64,000 bases of DNA from Anabaena sp. FACHB-1237 (GTDB lineage Bacteria; Cyanobacteriota; Cyanobacteriia; Cyanobacteriales; Nostocaceae): contig NZ_JACJPV010000022.1 in NCBI RefSeq assembly GCF_014696225.1, forward strand, positions 1 to 64,000, written 5' to 3'. The translations under genes and the position numbers were made by a program. Under the pieces are notes generated by a model. It was not told where the DNA came from and did no database searches. It saw only the letters and a list, made by a program, of their open reading frames with translations. Positions 25,565 through 34,039 of the stretch are shown here, piece by piece (the first letter of the stretch is position 1; every line of letters begins with the position of its first letter).

Positions 25565-25819
25565 ATGAATTTTCAAGTGCTTGAGTTTAATGGTGAAGAT
25601 AATCACGTTCATGCACTTATTTAGTATCCGCCCAAACTATCTATCTCCCAGATAGTAAATGCTTTAAAAGGCGTATCTAGTCGTAGATATGGGCAAGCTG
25701 GCTACAAAAAACCCCATAAAGAAGTATGGTGGAGTTCCAGTTATTTTGCTATCTCTGTAGGAGGTGCGCCGCTAGAGATATTAAAGGAGTATATCAAAAA
25801 TCAAGAAAAGCCGTCCTAG
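25565..25819 (+). pseudogene. IS200/IS605-type TnpA transposase remnant
   Basis: 85 codons in one frame, interrupted by TAG at codon 20. The residues NHVHALI keep the HUH pair of Y1 transposases. YPPKLSISQIVNALKGVSSR and WWSSSYFAISVGGAPLEILKEYI are the usual C-terminal blocks with the catalytic tyrosine in SSYF. The first half of the transposase is missing, replaced by an AGGACTTACGCA repeat end at 25549. CCGTCCTAGAAGGACAGGGC, overlapping the stop, resembles the subterminal hairpin of an IS200/605 right end. Confidence 0.8.
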
Positions 25820-25900
25820 AAGGACAGGGCTTGTATTCCATTATTTTCGGTCAGTAGTCAGCAGTCAGTAGCCTGACGGCTGACGGCTGACGGCTGACAG

Positions 25901-27778
25901 TTATTCCACCGTTACAGACTTAGCCAAATTTCTCGGCTGGTCTACATCTAAACCTCGTCGTGCTGCAATATGATAAGCTAACAACTGTAAAGGTATAACT
26001 GTGAGAATTGGTGATAAAATTTCCTCCACATCAGACACAGGAATTAAATCATTAAATATCTCTGTTGCTTCATCATCTTTTACTGATGTTATTCCTATTA
26101 AGCGTGAATCTCTAGCTTTTGCTTCTTGGGCATTAGAAATCACCTTTTCATATACATTACCAGGCATGGCGATCGCTACCACAGGAACTTTATTGTCTAA
26201 TAAAGCAATTGGTCCATGTTTCATTTCTCCTGCGGGATATCCTTCCGCATGAATATAACTAATTTCTTTTAATTTTAAAGCTCCTTCTAACGCAATGGGA
26301 AAATTAATTCCTCTACCCACAAAAATGAAATCTTTAGTTTCTGTAAAGTCATGTACCAACTGTTCAATATACTTTTCTTGTGTTTCTAAAATTGCTTCAA
26401 TTTCTGATGGTAACTGACGTAAACCTGTAATTATTTCTGTTAATCTAGTTGCTGATATTTTCCCACTACGATAACCCAAATCCAAAGCCAACCCATAGAA
26501 CGCCATTAATTGCGCTACAAAGGTTTTTGTTGCAGCTACACCAATTTCAATCCCACCATGAGTGTTAATAATATTAGGTATCATTTGTCCTAAACTACTT
26601 TCAGGACGGTTGGTAATGCCTAAAAATCGTCCTTTGTACGGATCATCCTTACCTTGACGACGTTCTTTTTCCATACCTAAAGCTGCTAAAGTATCCGCAG
26701 TTTCACCAGATTGTGTTACTCCGATAGTTAAAGTATTTGCTGTTAATGGTGATGGTGCATAACGAAATTCCGAAGCATATTGTACTTGAGTAGGAATTTC
26801 TGCCAATTGTTCTAACAAATATTTGCCGACTAAAGCAGCGTGCCAACTTGTACCACAAGCGACAATTTCAATTTGAGCTAAATCTGTATAAATTTCTTCT
26901 GGTAAATTTAGACTTACAGGTATATCCCCGACACTAGGAAAATATGCTTCCAAACAAGCTCTAACCACTCCTGGTTGCTCATAAATTTCCTTGAGCATAA
27001 AATGTTTGAATCCCTGTTTTTCCACCATAATGGGATTCCAGTTTAAAGTGCGAGGATGCTTCTTTAAACGATGTCCAGCGAAGTTATAGACTTCCACCCC
27101 TAAAGGAGTCAAACGAGCAATTTCGCCATTTTCTAGGGGCAATACAGCGCGGGTATGGGTAACAATTGCGGGCGTATCCGAAGCACAGAAAAATTCACCT
27201 TGGCCAAAACCGATGACTAAAGGTGCTTGTTGACGAATTACAATGAGTTCATCGGGATAATCTGCACAAATAGCAGCGATCGCAAAAGCACCTTTTAGTT
27301 TATTAATGGCTTCTTGGACTGCTGTAAAGAAATGAGAAGGAGAAGCGGGATTTTCTGGAGTATGCTGTAAACATTCAGCGATGAGATGGGGAATAACTTC
27401 CGTATCAGTTTCGGACCTAAATTCATGGCCTAATGCTTTGAGATACTCTCGTAATTCGCGGTAATTTTCCACAATACCATTTTGCACCACAGCCACACGC
27501 AGAGCATTATCTTGATGAGGATGAGCATTATGTTCTTCTGGCTTACCATGAGTAGCCCAGCGAGTGTGGCCAATACCAACCTGAGCAGGATGTTCAACTT
27601 GTTCTAGTTTAGAGCGTAAATTGAGCAATTTACCTTTAGCTCGGACACAATGAATATTACCTTCCCAAATAGTAGCAATACCAGCAGAATCATAACCACG
27701 ATATTCTAATTTTTCTAAACCTGATAATAAAATATTATTTGCTGCTTGAGTGCCTATATAACCAACTATTCCGCACAT
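25901..27778 (-). CDS. glmS: Glutamine-fructose-6-phosphate aminotransferase (isomerizing)
   Basis: 625 residues, close to the usual 610-630. The N-terminal nucleophile cysteine is C2 in MCGIVGYIG. The glutaminase domain runs to about 220 (GIGHTRWATHG and QNGIVENY). Two SIS domains follow, with CGTSWHA, TQSGETADT and EGALKLKEISYIHAEGYPAGEMKHGP. The C-terminal LAKSVTVE contains the catalytic lysine. It makes glucosamine-6-phosphate for peptidoglycan and LPS. I saw no glmS ribozyme-like structure in the short upstream gap, as expected for a cyanobacterium. Confidence 0.97.
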   Translation of the reverse strand: MCGIVGYIGTQAANNILLSGLEKLEYRGYDSAGIATIWEGNIHCVRAKGKLLNLRSKLEQVEHPAQVGIGHTRWATHGKPEEHNAHPHQDNALRVAVVQNGIVENYRELREYLKALGHEFRSETDTEVIPHLIAECLQHTPENPASPSHFFTAVQEAINKLKGAFAIAAICADYPDELIVIRQQAPLVIGFGQGEFFCASDTPAIVTHTRAVLPLENGEIARLTPLGVEVYNFAGHRLKKHPRTLNWNPIMVEKQGFKHFMLKEIYEQPGVVRACLEAYFPSVGDIPVSLNLPEEIYTDLAQIEIVACGTSWHAALVGKYLLEQLAEIPTQVQYASEFRYAPSPLTANTLTIGVTQSGETADTLAALGMEKERRQGKDDPYKGRFLGITNRPESSLGQMIPNIINTHGGIEIGVAATKTFVAQLMAFYGLALDLGYRSGKISATRLTEIITGLRQLPSEIEAILETQEKYIEQLVHDFTETKDFIFVGRGINFPIALEGALKLKEISYIHAEGYPAGEMKHGPIALLDNKVPVVAIAMPGNVYEKVISNAQEAKARDSRLIGITSVKDDEATEIFNDLIPVSDVEEILSPILTVIPLQLLAYHIAARRGLDVDQPRNLAKSVTVE

Positions 27779-27890
27779 TTTTGTAATACTCCAGTTAGAG
27801 GATAAGTTTATTATAGGAGTCAGGAGTCAACAGTTGTAGGAGTTGGGAGTCAGGAGTTGTAGGAGTTGGGAGTATTATATGTGTATTGCA

Positions 27891-28187
27891 TCACCAATCA
27901 CCAATTTCCTGAATTAAAACATAGGGCTGAATAATCAAACTATTAAATCTTTTACCACGATTAAGGTTCCATTCTCCTATTTGTTGCACAGTTGGTTTAG
28001 CAATAAGTTGTTCATCTATCCAACGTCGTACAGCAGAACTTTGATCACCAGCGATCGCTTCCCCCACACTTAACAAATCCAAACCATGAGATACTACAAT
28101 TACGGCATCTCTTTGACAATGGGGAATTAACCACTCCCATTCCGCTTCATCTAAATTTTCTTCTAATTCGCTTCTTAAATCACTCAT
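27891..28187 (-). CDS. DUF2288-family protein
   Basis: 98 residues. The pattern W-x-W-L-x-P-H near residue 20, VVSHGLDLLSVGEAIAGDQ, RWIDEQLIAKPT and the final SLIIQPYVLIQE matches DUF2288. This is a small soluble family of unknown function found across cyanobacteria and proteobacteria. It has no membrane segments. It lies between glmS and the acyltransferase on the same strand, with short repeats in both gaps. Confidence 0.75.
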   Translation of the reverse strand: MSDLRSELEENLDEAEWEWLIPHCQRDAVIVVSHGLDLLSVGEAIAGDQSSAVRRWIDEQLIAKPTVQQIGEWNLNRGKRFNSLIIQPYVLIQEIGDW

Positions 28188-28259
28188 AATTTTACCTATA
28201 TTTTAATTTACCTAGTTGGGAGTGCGGAGTGCGGAGTGAAAATTCTGACTCAGTGACTC

Positions 28260-28898
28260 CTATCTACCCAGATCGTGCATTTCATTAATTACCATTGCAC
28301 ACTGTTGAGTGATGGCTGTCAACTCTTCTTTATTTGTGGAAGTAGGAGCATCAATCAACTTACCAATTCTAATCGTCAATGGTATAGGACGGGGAAAAGA
28401 TGAACCAGATTGTAAAATTTGTTCACTTCCCCATAAACACACAGGTAAAAAGGGAGCTTTTGCTTTAGCAGCTAATAACGCAGCACCACGTTTAGGATCT
28501 TTGATTTTACCATCTTCCGTCCTTGTTCCTTCTAAAAATACTCCCACTGCCCAACCATTTTCTAAATATTCTAGAGCAGCCTTAATTGCAGCACGATCAG
28601 CACTACCACGACTAACAGGATAAGCACCGTATAATTTAATAGCTTGGGATAAAATAGGAACTTTAAATAATTCTTCCTTAGCCATATATGCTACAGGACG
28701 ACCTACACAGTTAGAAACTATGGGAGGATCAAAATAACTGGCATGATTACTAACTACTATCACAGGACCTGTTTGTGGTACATTTTCCGTACCGTAGATT
28801 TTTCCACGAAAATAAGCGTGTAACATAGGGCTAACTATAGACCACTTAAAAGCGTGGTATAGAGCTAAACTAATTAAAGGTTCACGTTTTCTAGTCAC
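28260..28898 (-). CDS. 1-acyl-sn-glycerol-3-phosphate acyltransferase family (PlsC-like)
   Basis: 212 residues. Acyltransferase block I NHASYFD (NHx4D) is near residue 51, block II is around GAYPVSRG, block III is FLEGTRTEDGK and block IV is APFLPVCLWG. It probably transfers a second acyl chain to lysophosphatidic acid, giving phosphatidic acid at the membrane. Several paralogues exist in cyanobacteria, so the exact acceptor is not certain. Same strand as DUF2288 and glmS. Confidence 0.85.
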   Translation of the reverse strand: MTRKREPLISLALYHAFKWSIVSPMLHAYFRGKIYGTENVPQTGPVIVVSNHASYFDPPIVSNCVGRPVAYMAKEELFKVPILSQAIKLYGAYPVSRGSADRAAIKAALEYLENGWAVGVFLEGTRTEDGKIKDPKRGAALLAAKAKAPFLPVCLWGSEQILQSGSSFPRPIPLTIRIGKLIDAPTSTNKEELTAITQQCAMVINEMHDLGR

Positions 28899-29339
28899 AA
28901 TTATGAATTAACGTCAAATAAAATCTGATGATATCAGGAGTTAGGCAATTCACACAAGGCATCGCCCACAGACAAAAAAATAATGACGAAAATAGATGAT
29001 TATAAGCTGTTACGCAGCTAAATCTAATAATCTTAATATTGTTAAGTGTTGTGGTGCAGGTATCTTGCCCGTTAGACTTATACAAGTTAAATGTACCACA
29101 GTTTATAACTTACGTATGGACAGAATCAGCTAAATATGGGCTATGGGTTTCGGGCATTTTAACGTGATTTTTTCATGATTTCTTCATGATTTTTGAGTGA
29201 TAGCCTCCCTTGCCGTAAACATTGCTATTGATCGGAAGTTAATCGCCAAAAGCCTAAAACAACGGATTTTCGTTCATTCACATCATAGTAAATTTGTACA
29301 GTGCGTAAGTCATAAAGCCTATTTCATCAGGAGAAACAA
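28899..29339. other. Gene-free spacer before the exosortase gene
   Basis: About 440 bases. It has a weak MITE-like piece near 29048-29075 (GTGGTGCAGGTATCTTGCCCG) and repeated TTCATGATTT words at about 29173-29200. The sequence becomes less AT-rich towards 29340. No gene is seen. Confidence 0.4.
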
Positions 29340-30983
29340 ATGAAAAAATTGCTGTCCACCTCTAAGTCCGGTGGGCATTACCCCCAACAGATTGATTCTT
29401 GGTTTGATAAACGGGTGTTGGTTGCCCTTGTGTTGGTACTTTTGGGAATAGTGCAGTGTCTTTCCATCTGGCGTTCTCATGGAGACATGATGCGACCGTA
29501 TATTAATGCCATTTTATATGGTGGTGCTCTATATTTTTATTATGAACGGCAGCATCAGTTGCGGTTTCCCCGCCAGGCGATCGCCCAACTATTAGGGGGA
29601 ATGTTACTGGGGTTAGTGGTATTAAAACTCTTTACCCTTGAGAACACAGATACAATGGCGTTTTGGGGTTTTGCGCCAGCGATCGCTGTTTTAGGTCTGA
29701 TTCTGTTGGCAGCGGGATTCTATGGCATCAAACAATTTTGGCGACTGTGGGCGACTATGTTCCTATTTGCCGGCGTTTTCATACGAATCTATTGGTTTAT
29801 TCAACAGAATGTTTCCATTACGGTTCTGTCAGCTAAACTTTGCTCCCTGGTGCTGTGGTATGTTGGTTTTGATTCTTCAACCCAGGGGCAACTTGTTTAT
29901 GTGAATGGTTGGGGAATTGATATTTACCCAGCCTGTACAGCTTTTCCTGTGATTTTTGCTTGTCTTGAATTATTACTGATTGTCTATTCTTTCTATGTCA
30001 GTATCTCGAATAAATGGGATATTTTTCTTAATGTTGCTGTTGCTTTTGTGTGGCCTTTTTTGTTGTCAATTATTCGCTTATGTATTATGGCACTAGTGGT
30101 CAATGACACCGCTAAGTTCAAGTATTGGCACGGTATTCCCGGATCTAATCTATTTATGACCCTGGGTTTAATTGGGTGTGGCTTATTTATCATTATTCGA
30201 ATGCCAGAACGTATCACTTCGCCTCCCTTGGTAAGCCACGAAACCCTATGGCGATCGCCTCAAAAGGAAGGGATCGTTAGAGGCTATTTATGCCTAATTT
30301 CCCTTGGACTCATTCTGTTGATTGCTTGGCCAGAAGGAGCCGCACAACGCATTGCCGGCTATCAATTTCCTGAAATAATTACCCTAAAAAATTGGCAAAT
30401 GGAACGAAGCGAGCCATTGTCCACTAAAGCCATGGGATTTTTCATTGACACTCAGCAAGGGGAGACGATCACTCCGGAAAAGATTCAACAGGAGCAACGG
30501 CAACAAAAAACAAGCAATATATTGATGGCGGGACGGCATTACTTTTATCAGCAAAATCAAACCTCGTTAGAGTCTGTTTTAACCTATGTGATTAATAGTG
30601 AAGCCCAAATTCCCTATTTAGACGATCCGGATTTTGTGGCATCAGACCATACAGAACAACTGACCAATGTAAAACTAAAACCCAATACGCCCTATTTAAT
30701 GGTTAAGGGTCAAGAAAAAACCCACTTAGCAAGTTGTCTCACCTCCCAAGGTCAAACGGTAACCAATGACTATGATTTTCGCAGAGTAAGTCGTATTCGG
30801 GATATCCTTCTAAATCCCCAGAATTTTGCTCAATGGTTCCTTGGCAAACGGCTGATGTGGGATCGTCGCTGTGTATGGGTTCATTTAGCCTCGCCATCCT
30901 CTAACCCCAATGTAGAACCATTGCTAGTCTCTGCATGGGAAGAATTACGAAACTATTACCAACAAAATTTTCCCCGTTTCTAA
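29340..30983 (+). CDS. Cyanoexosortase fused to an exosortase-associated domain
   Basis: 547 residues. The first 290 or so contain eight or more membrane helices and the exosortase catalytic residues: C199 in YPACTAFP, R246 in LSIIRLCIM and H264 in YWHGIPGSN. A further helix near 325 leads into a soluble region (about 345-547) that resembles the separate cyanoexosortase system-associated (EpsI-like) protein. Exosortases process PEP-CTERM-tagged proteins and couple them to exopolysaccharide export. Base use is visibly richer in G and C than the neighbours, and the gene is bordered by repeats, hinting at acquisition. AGGAG lies 7 bases before the ATG. Confidence 0.8.
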   Translation: MKKLLSTSKSGGHYPQQIDSWFDKRVLVALVLVLLGIVQCLSIWRSHGDMMRPYINAILYGGALYFYYERQHQLRFPRQAIAQLLGGMLLGLVVLKLFTLENTDTMAFWGFAPAIAVLGLILLAAGFYGIKQFWRLWATMFLFAGVFIRIYWFIQQNVSITVLSAKLCSLVLWYVGFDSSTQGQLVYVNGWGIDIYPACTAFPVIFACLELLLIVYSFYVSISNKWDIFLNVAVAFVWPFLLSIIRLCIMALVVNDTAKFKYWHGIPGSNLFMTLGLIGCGLFIIIRMPERITSPPLVSHETLWRSPQKEGIVRGYLCLISLGLILLIAWPEGAAQRIAGYQFPEIITLKNWQMERSEPLSTKAMGFFIDTQQGETITPEKIQQEQRQQKTSNILMAGRHYFYQQNQTSLESVLTYVINSEAQIPYLDDPDFVASDHTEQLTNVKLKPNTPYLMVKGQEKTHLASCLTSQGQTVTNDYDFRRVSRIRDILLNPQNFAQWFLGKRLMWDRRCVWVHLASPSSNPNVEPLLVSAWEELRNYYQQNFPRF

Positions 30984-30986
30984 TAG

Positions 30987-31215
30987 ATAGTTATGTAGGG
31001 GCGATCGCTTGGCTAAGATGTAGGGTGCGTCAGATACCAAAAATCTGTTTATTTACATAATTTATGCAGTCTGACGCACCATAGTTATGTAGGGGCGATC
31101 GCTTGGCTAAAATGTAGCTAATTTGCATAATTTATGCAATCTGACGCACCATAGTTATGTAGGGGCGATCGCTTGGCTAAGATGTAGGGTGCGTCAGATA
31201 CCAAGAATTTGTTTA
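30987..31215. repeat. Three direct copies of a TAGTTATGTAGGGGCGATCGC unit
   Basis: Copies start at 30987, 31081 and 31151. They alternate with segments ending in TCTGACGCACC or GGTGCGTCAGATACCAA, which are inverted relative to each other. Each unit carries a HIP1 octamer. The block separates the exosortase gene from the convergent DUF1611 gene. Confidence 0.8.
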
Positions 31216-32256
31216 TCCCACAATAGCATCTAATAATATATCACCACTAAATCTAATCGGATCTGTACAAGGTAAACCTGTTTCTTCACTAACCTTAACA
31301 ATTGCCTTTTGTGCTGCTGCTTCATCTAAATATCTAGTATTTAAAGAAATACCTACCACAGATACATCATTAAATGCTCCTGCTCCTCTAGCAACTATAT
31401 TATACATTTTAATCACTTCCGGTAAAGGTGGAATGATAAAACCAGGGTTATTACGGTTGTGAGTTTGTCCTGCTTGATGCACTAAAATTAAATGTGTTGG
31501 TTGTGATCCCCTAATTAAAGGTAATGTAGCAGTTGAACCAGGGTGTAAAAGCGAACCTTGCCCCTCAATCTGCAAAATATCGTAATGTTGACCAAAACGC
31601 ATTACTATATGTTCCACAGCACCCGCAGCAAAATCTACCCGCACTGCATCTAAAGCTACTCCATCCCCTTCTAACATTAATCCAGTTTGACCAGTTGCTA
31701 AAAACTTAGATCGTAAACCTCGGACTTTAGCTAAATAGTTTAATTCCAAACTAGTGGACATTTTACCGATCGCCATATCTGTTCCCACAGTCAAAACCCG
31801 TTTACATGGCAAATGATGAGCTAAACCAGAGCCTATTTCTAAATTAGCAGGTTCTTTGCGTACATCCCAAATCAATTTTCCTGGTTTTAACAGAGCTTGT
31901 AACTCTGGTATATTTGCTAGGGGAGTATGTAATCCATTTACCAAAGACATACCCGCTTTCAATGCTGATTGAATATCTACCCAATAATCATCAGGAATAT
32001 TACCACCTTTGGGTGCAATTCCAATTACTAATACTTCTGGCTGATAAGCCAGAGCATCATTTACAGAGGCAACAATTGGCACATTGCGATTAATACCAGT
32101 GAGTTCTAATAAAGATTGTCCCACAGATTGACGATCAATCACAGCCACAATGGGAGATTCAGAGTATCGTAAAATTGATAACCCTGTTTTCCCCTGATTT
32201 CCACTGATTCCTTCGTGTAATAAAATAGCAACTTTTTGATTAAGAGATAAGCGCAC
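31213..32256 (-). CDS. DUF1611 protein, DgcN-like N-acetyltransferase
   Basis: 347 residues with a GTG start that lies inside the end of the preceding gene (17-base overlap). A P-loop-like VGTDMAIGKMSTS sits near residue 175. IEGQGSLLHPGS and the HNRNNPGF block are typical of DUF1611. DgcN of this family acetylates D-glutamate before its partner DgcA racemises it. The overlapping partner here belongs to the same enolase-superfamily group, which supports that reading. A different amino-acid substrate cannot be excluded. Confidence 0.7.
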   Translation of the reverse strand: MRLSLNQKVAILLHEGISGNQGKTGLSILRYSESPIVAVIDRQSVGQSLLELTGINRNVPIVASVNDALAYQPEVLVIGIAPKGGNIPDDYWVDIQSALKAGMSLVNGLHTPLANIPELQALLKPGKLIWDVRKEPANLEIGSGLAHHLPCKRVLTVGTDMAIGKMSTSLELNYLAKVRGLRSKFLATGQTGLMLEGDGVALDAVRVDFAAGAVEHIVMRFGQHYDILQIEGQGSLLHPGSTATLPLIRGSQPTHLILVHQAGQTHNRNNPGFIIPPLPEVIKMYNIVARGAGAFNDVSVVGISLNTRYLDEAAAQKAIVKVSEETGLPCTDPIRFSGDILLDAIVG

Positions 32257-33292
32257 GGTGTTTTACTCCCAAACCTGGTAAATTATTTGGTACAATACAT
32301 CCTTCGGAAACTACTGCACCAGTGAAAGGATCATCTAATAAATTTAAATGACTATCTAAATCCAAATAATCTGCTAGTGGTGCTAATTGTGCAGCCGCAG
32401 TATTAGCTAAAGAACTATCAGAATAACAGCCAAACATCACTTGTAAATTGTGAGATTTAGCCGTATTAACCATCCTCATAGCCTCAGTTATACCTCCTGA
32501 TTTCATGAGTTTAATATTAATCCCATCTACATCATTTGCTAGTTTAGGGATATCCGCACTAGTGAAACAACTTTCATCTACAAAAATTGGTAAGGGGGAA
32601 TTTTTCTTAATAATTGATAAGTGATTTTCTTCTCCTCTTGCTAATGGTTGTTCAATGTATTTTACACCTAAATCTGCCAACCAAGAGCACATATAAATAG
32701 CGTTTTCCACATTCCAACCTCCATTAGCATCCACAAATATCTCCTTATTTGGGGCTACTTCCTTAACTGCTAAAAACATTTTTTTATCTGCGTTTATTCC
32801 CTCCGTTGCACCTAATTTAACCTTTAATAATTGCACATTCATTAAATCCAGCCAGTTTTGAGTTCTGAGTTTTGCACCTTCTGGGGAATTAATACCAATT
32901 GTAACCGAAGTGGGAGCGATCGCCTGAATATCTAAACCCCAAATTTTCCACAAAGGTAAATTCACACTTTTCCCCAACCAATCATATAATGCCATATCTA
33001 TAGAAGCTTTCACGGATGAAAGTACAGAAATTTTTGTTAATTCTCGTTCAATTTCTTGTCGTTGCCAAGGAGTAAACTTTTGTAAAATGGGGATAATTTC
33101 CTGAAAATTGCGTATAATATCTTGAGTAGATTGAAGATAATTACCCACACCAAAAGGAGATGCTTCACCTAAACCAGTAATACCATCTTCTGTGATAGAT
33201 ACCCAAATATTTGTCGTTTGGGAAGTAGTTCCTCTACTAATTGTCAAAGGAAATCGTTTATTAACCGTAAACTGTTGAAATTTAATTTCCAT
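32240..33292 (-). CDS. Enolase-superfamily epimerase (dipeptide epimerase / DgcA-like)
   Basis: About 350 residues starting at the ATG at 33292; an upstream in-frame ATG at 33355 adds 21 atypical residues and is less likely. The enolase-superfamily catalytic set is visible: LKVKLG (KxK) near 163, the metal ligands D in VDANGGW, E in IEQPL and D in FVDES, and K in NIKLMKSGG. Members epimerise L-Ala-D/L-Glu dipeptides from murein or N-acetyl-D-glutamate. Coupling to DUF1611 makes the second role attractive. Confidence 0.8.
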   Translation of the reverse strand: MEIKFQQFTVNKRFPLTISRGTTSQTTNIWVSITEDGITGLGEASPFGVGNYLQSTQDIIRNFQEIIPILQKFTPWQRQEIERELTKISVLSSVKASIDMALYDWLGKSVNLPLWKIWGLDIQAIAPTSVTIGINSPEGAKLRTQNWLDLMNVQLLKVKLGATEGINADKKMFLAVKEVAPNKEIFVDANGGWNVENAIYMCSWLADLGVKYIEQPLARGEENHLSIIKKNSPLPIFVDESCFTSADIPKLANDVDGINIKLMKSGGITEAMRMVNTAKSHNLQVMFGCYSDSSLANTAAAQLAPLADYLDLDSHLNLLDDPFTGAVVSEGCIVPNNLPGLGVKHRALIS

Positions 33293-33483
33293 AAAAATAG
33301 TCACATAGGGGATAATCAAATGAATTAGGGTTAATTTAAGACCATGAAAATGCACAAATGAGCCATTATAAATACAAAATTACCTGTATTTATAGGCACT
33401 CAAATAAATTCAGTATACTCTCCGTGCCTCTGCGTCTCTGCGTGCAAAAATAACCAACCCAAATGAAAACAGATAGCATATTT

Positions 33484-33586
33484 TAAGCTAATGTGCAGCC
33501 AAACTGTATAATTAAAAAACCTGAAGTTACAGTAGCACAAGCATCTTGCTTGTATTAATTATTCAAGTTAAAGGCACAACAGCTTA
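33484..33586. repeat. MITE family 1, full copy
   Basis: 103 bases from TAAGCTAATGTGC to GGCACAACAGCTTA, with the internal hairpin. Same family as 21413 and 52577. Confidence 0.85.
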
Positions 33587-33678
33587 CCAAGTTATTTGCC
33601 TCGATGAATTAGGAGAAATAACTTAGGTAGCTGGGACATTGGTAGGGTATGGTTCGACAAGCGCACCAACTACATCAG

Positions 33679-33764
33679 ACAGTATAAATCATGTAAATAA
33701 CCAAGTTGTTGATATTTGACGCACCCTAAAACAGATTTTTGAGTGTGACACTTGCGTAAGTCCT
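33679..33764. repeat. Repeat family 3 (ACTTGCGTAAGTCCT end)
   Basis: Starts ACAGTATAAATCATG, contains TTTGACGCACCC and ends GTGACACTTGCGTAAGTCCT. A near-identical copy is at 55065-55151. A short version with both ends (AGGACTTACGCAA...TTGCATAAGTCTT) is at 60678-60737. The ends look like solo terminal repeats of a lost insertion sequence. Confidence 0.7.
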
Positions 33765-33975
33765 ATGTAAAATAAAATGACTAATTTACAAAAATGGCAA
33801 ATATTAACCTGAAAAATATATATATCAGTAGTTGAGCTTTAGCTGCAACAGTCTAATATTGTTACTATATAATTATATGGGATCAGATATTTTGCGGTAA
33901 TTCTTGTAGAAAACGCTGATGTAATGACTTCTAACACTATATTTCGATTTTCGCAGTTAAACTAGATTAGCCAAC

Positions 33976-33981
33976 TATAAT
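33976..33981 (+). promoter_or_regulatory. Candidate -10 box of the ftsH-like gene
   Basis: A perfect TATAAT about 60 bases before the ATG at 34040. No convincing -35 is seen, so this is a tentative housekeeping promoter call. Confidence 0.35.
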
Positions 33982-34039
33982 TTATGTATATGGCAATTTT
34001 GGAAAATAATCGAGTTTTTAGCTATAACAGGTAACTATT

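Larger units (their letters stand above)
33293..34039. other. Repeat-filled spacer upstream of the ftsH-like gene
   Basis: About 750 bases with no gene. It holds a MITE family 1 copy (33484-33586), a solo repeat end (33679-33764) and a TATAAT box at 33976-33981. Confidence 0.5.
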
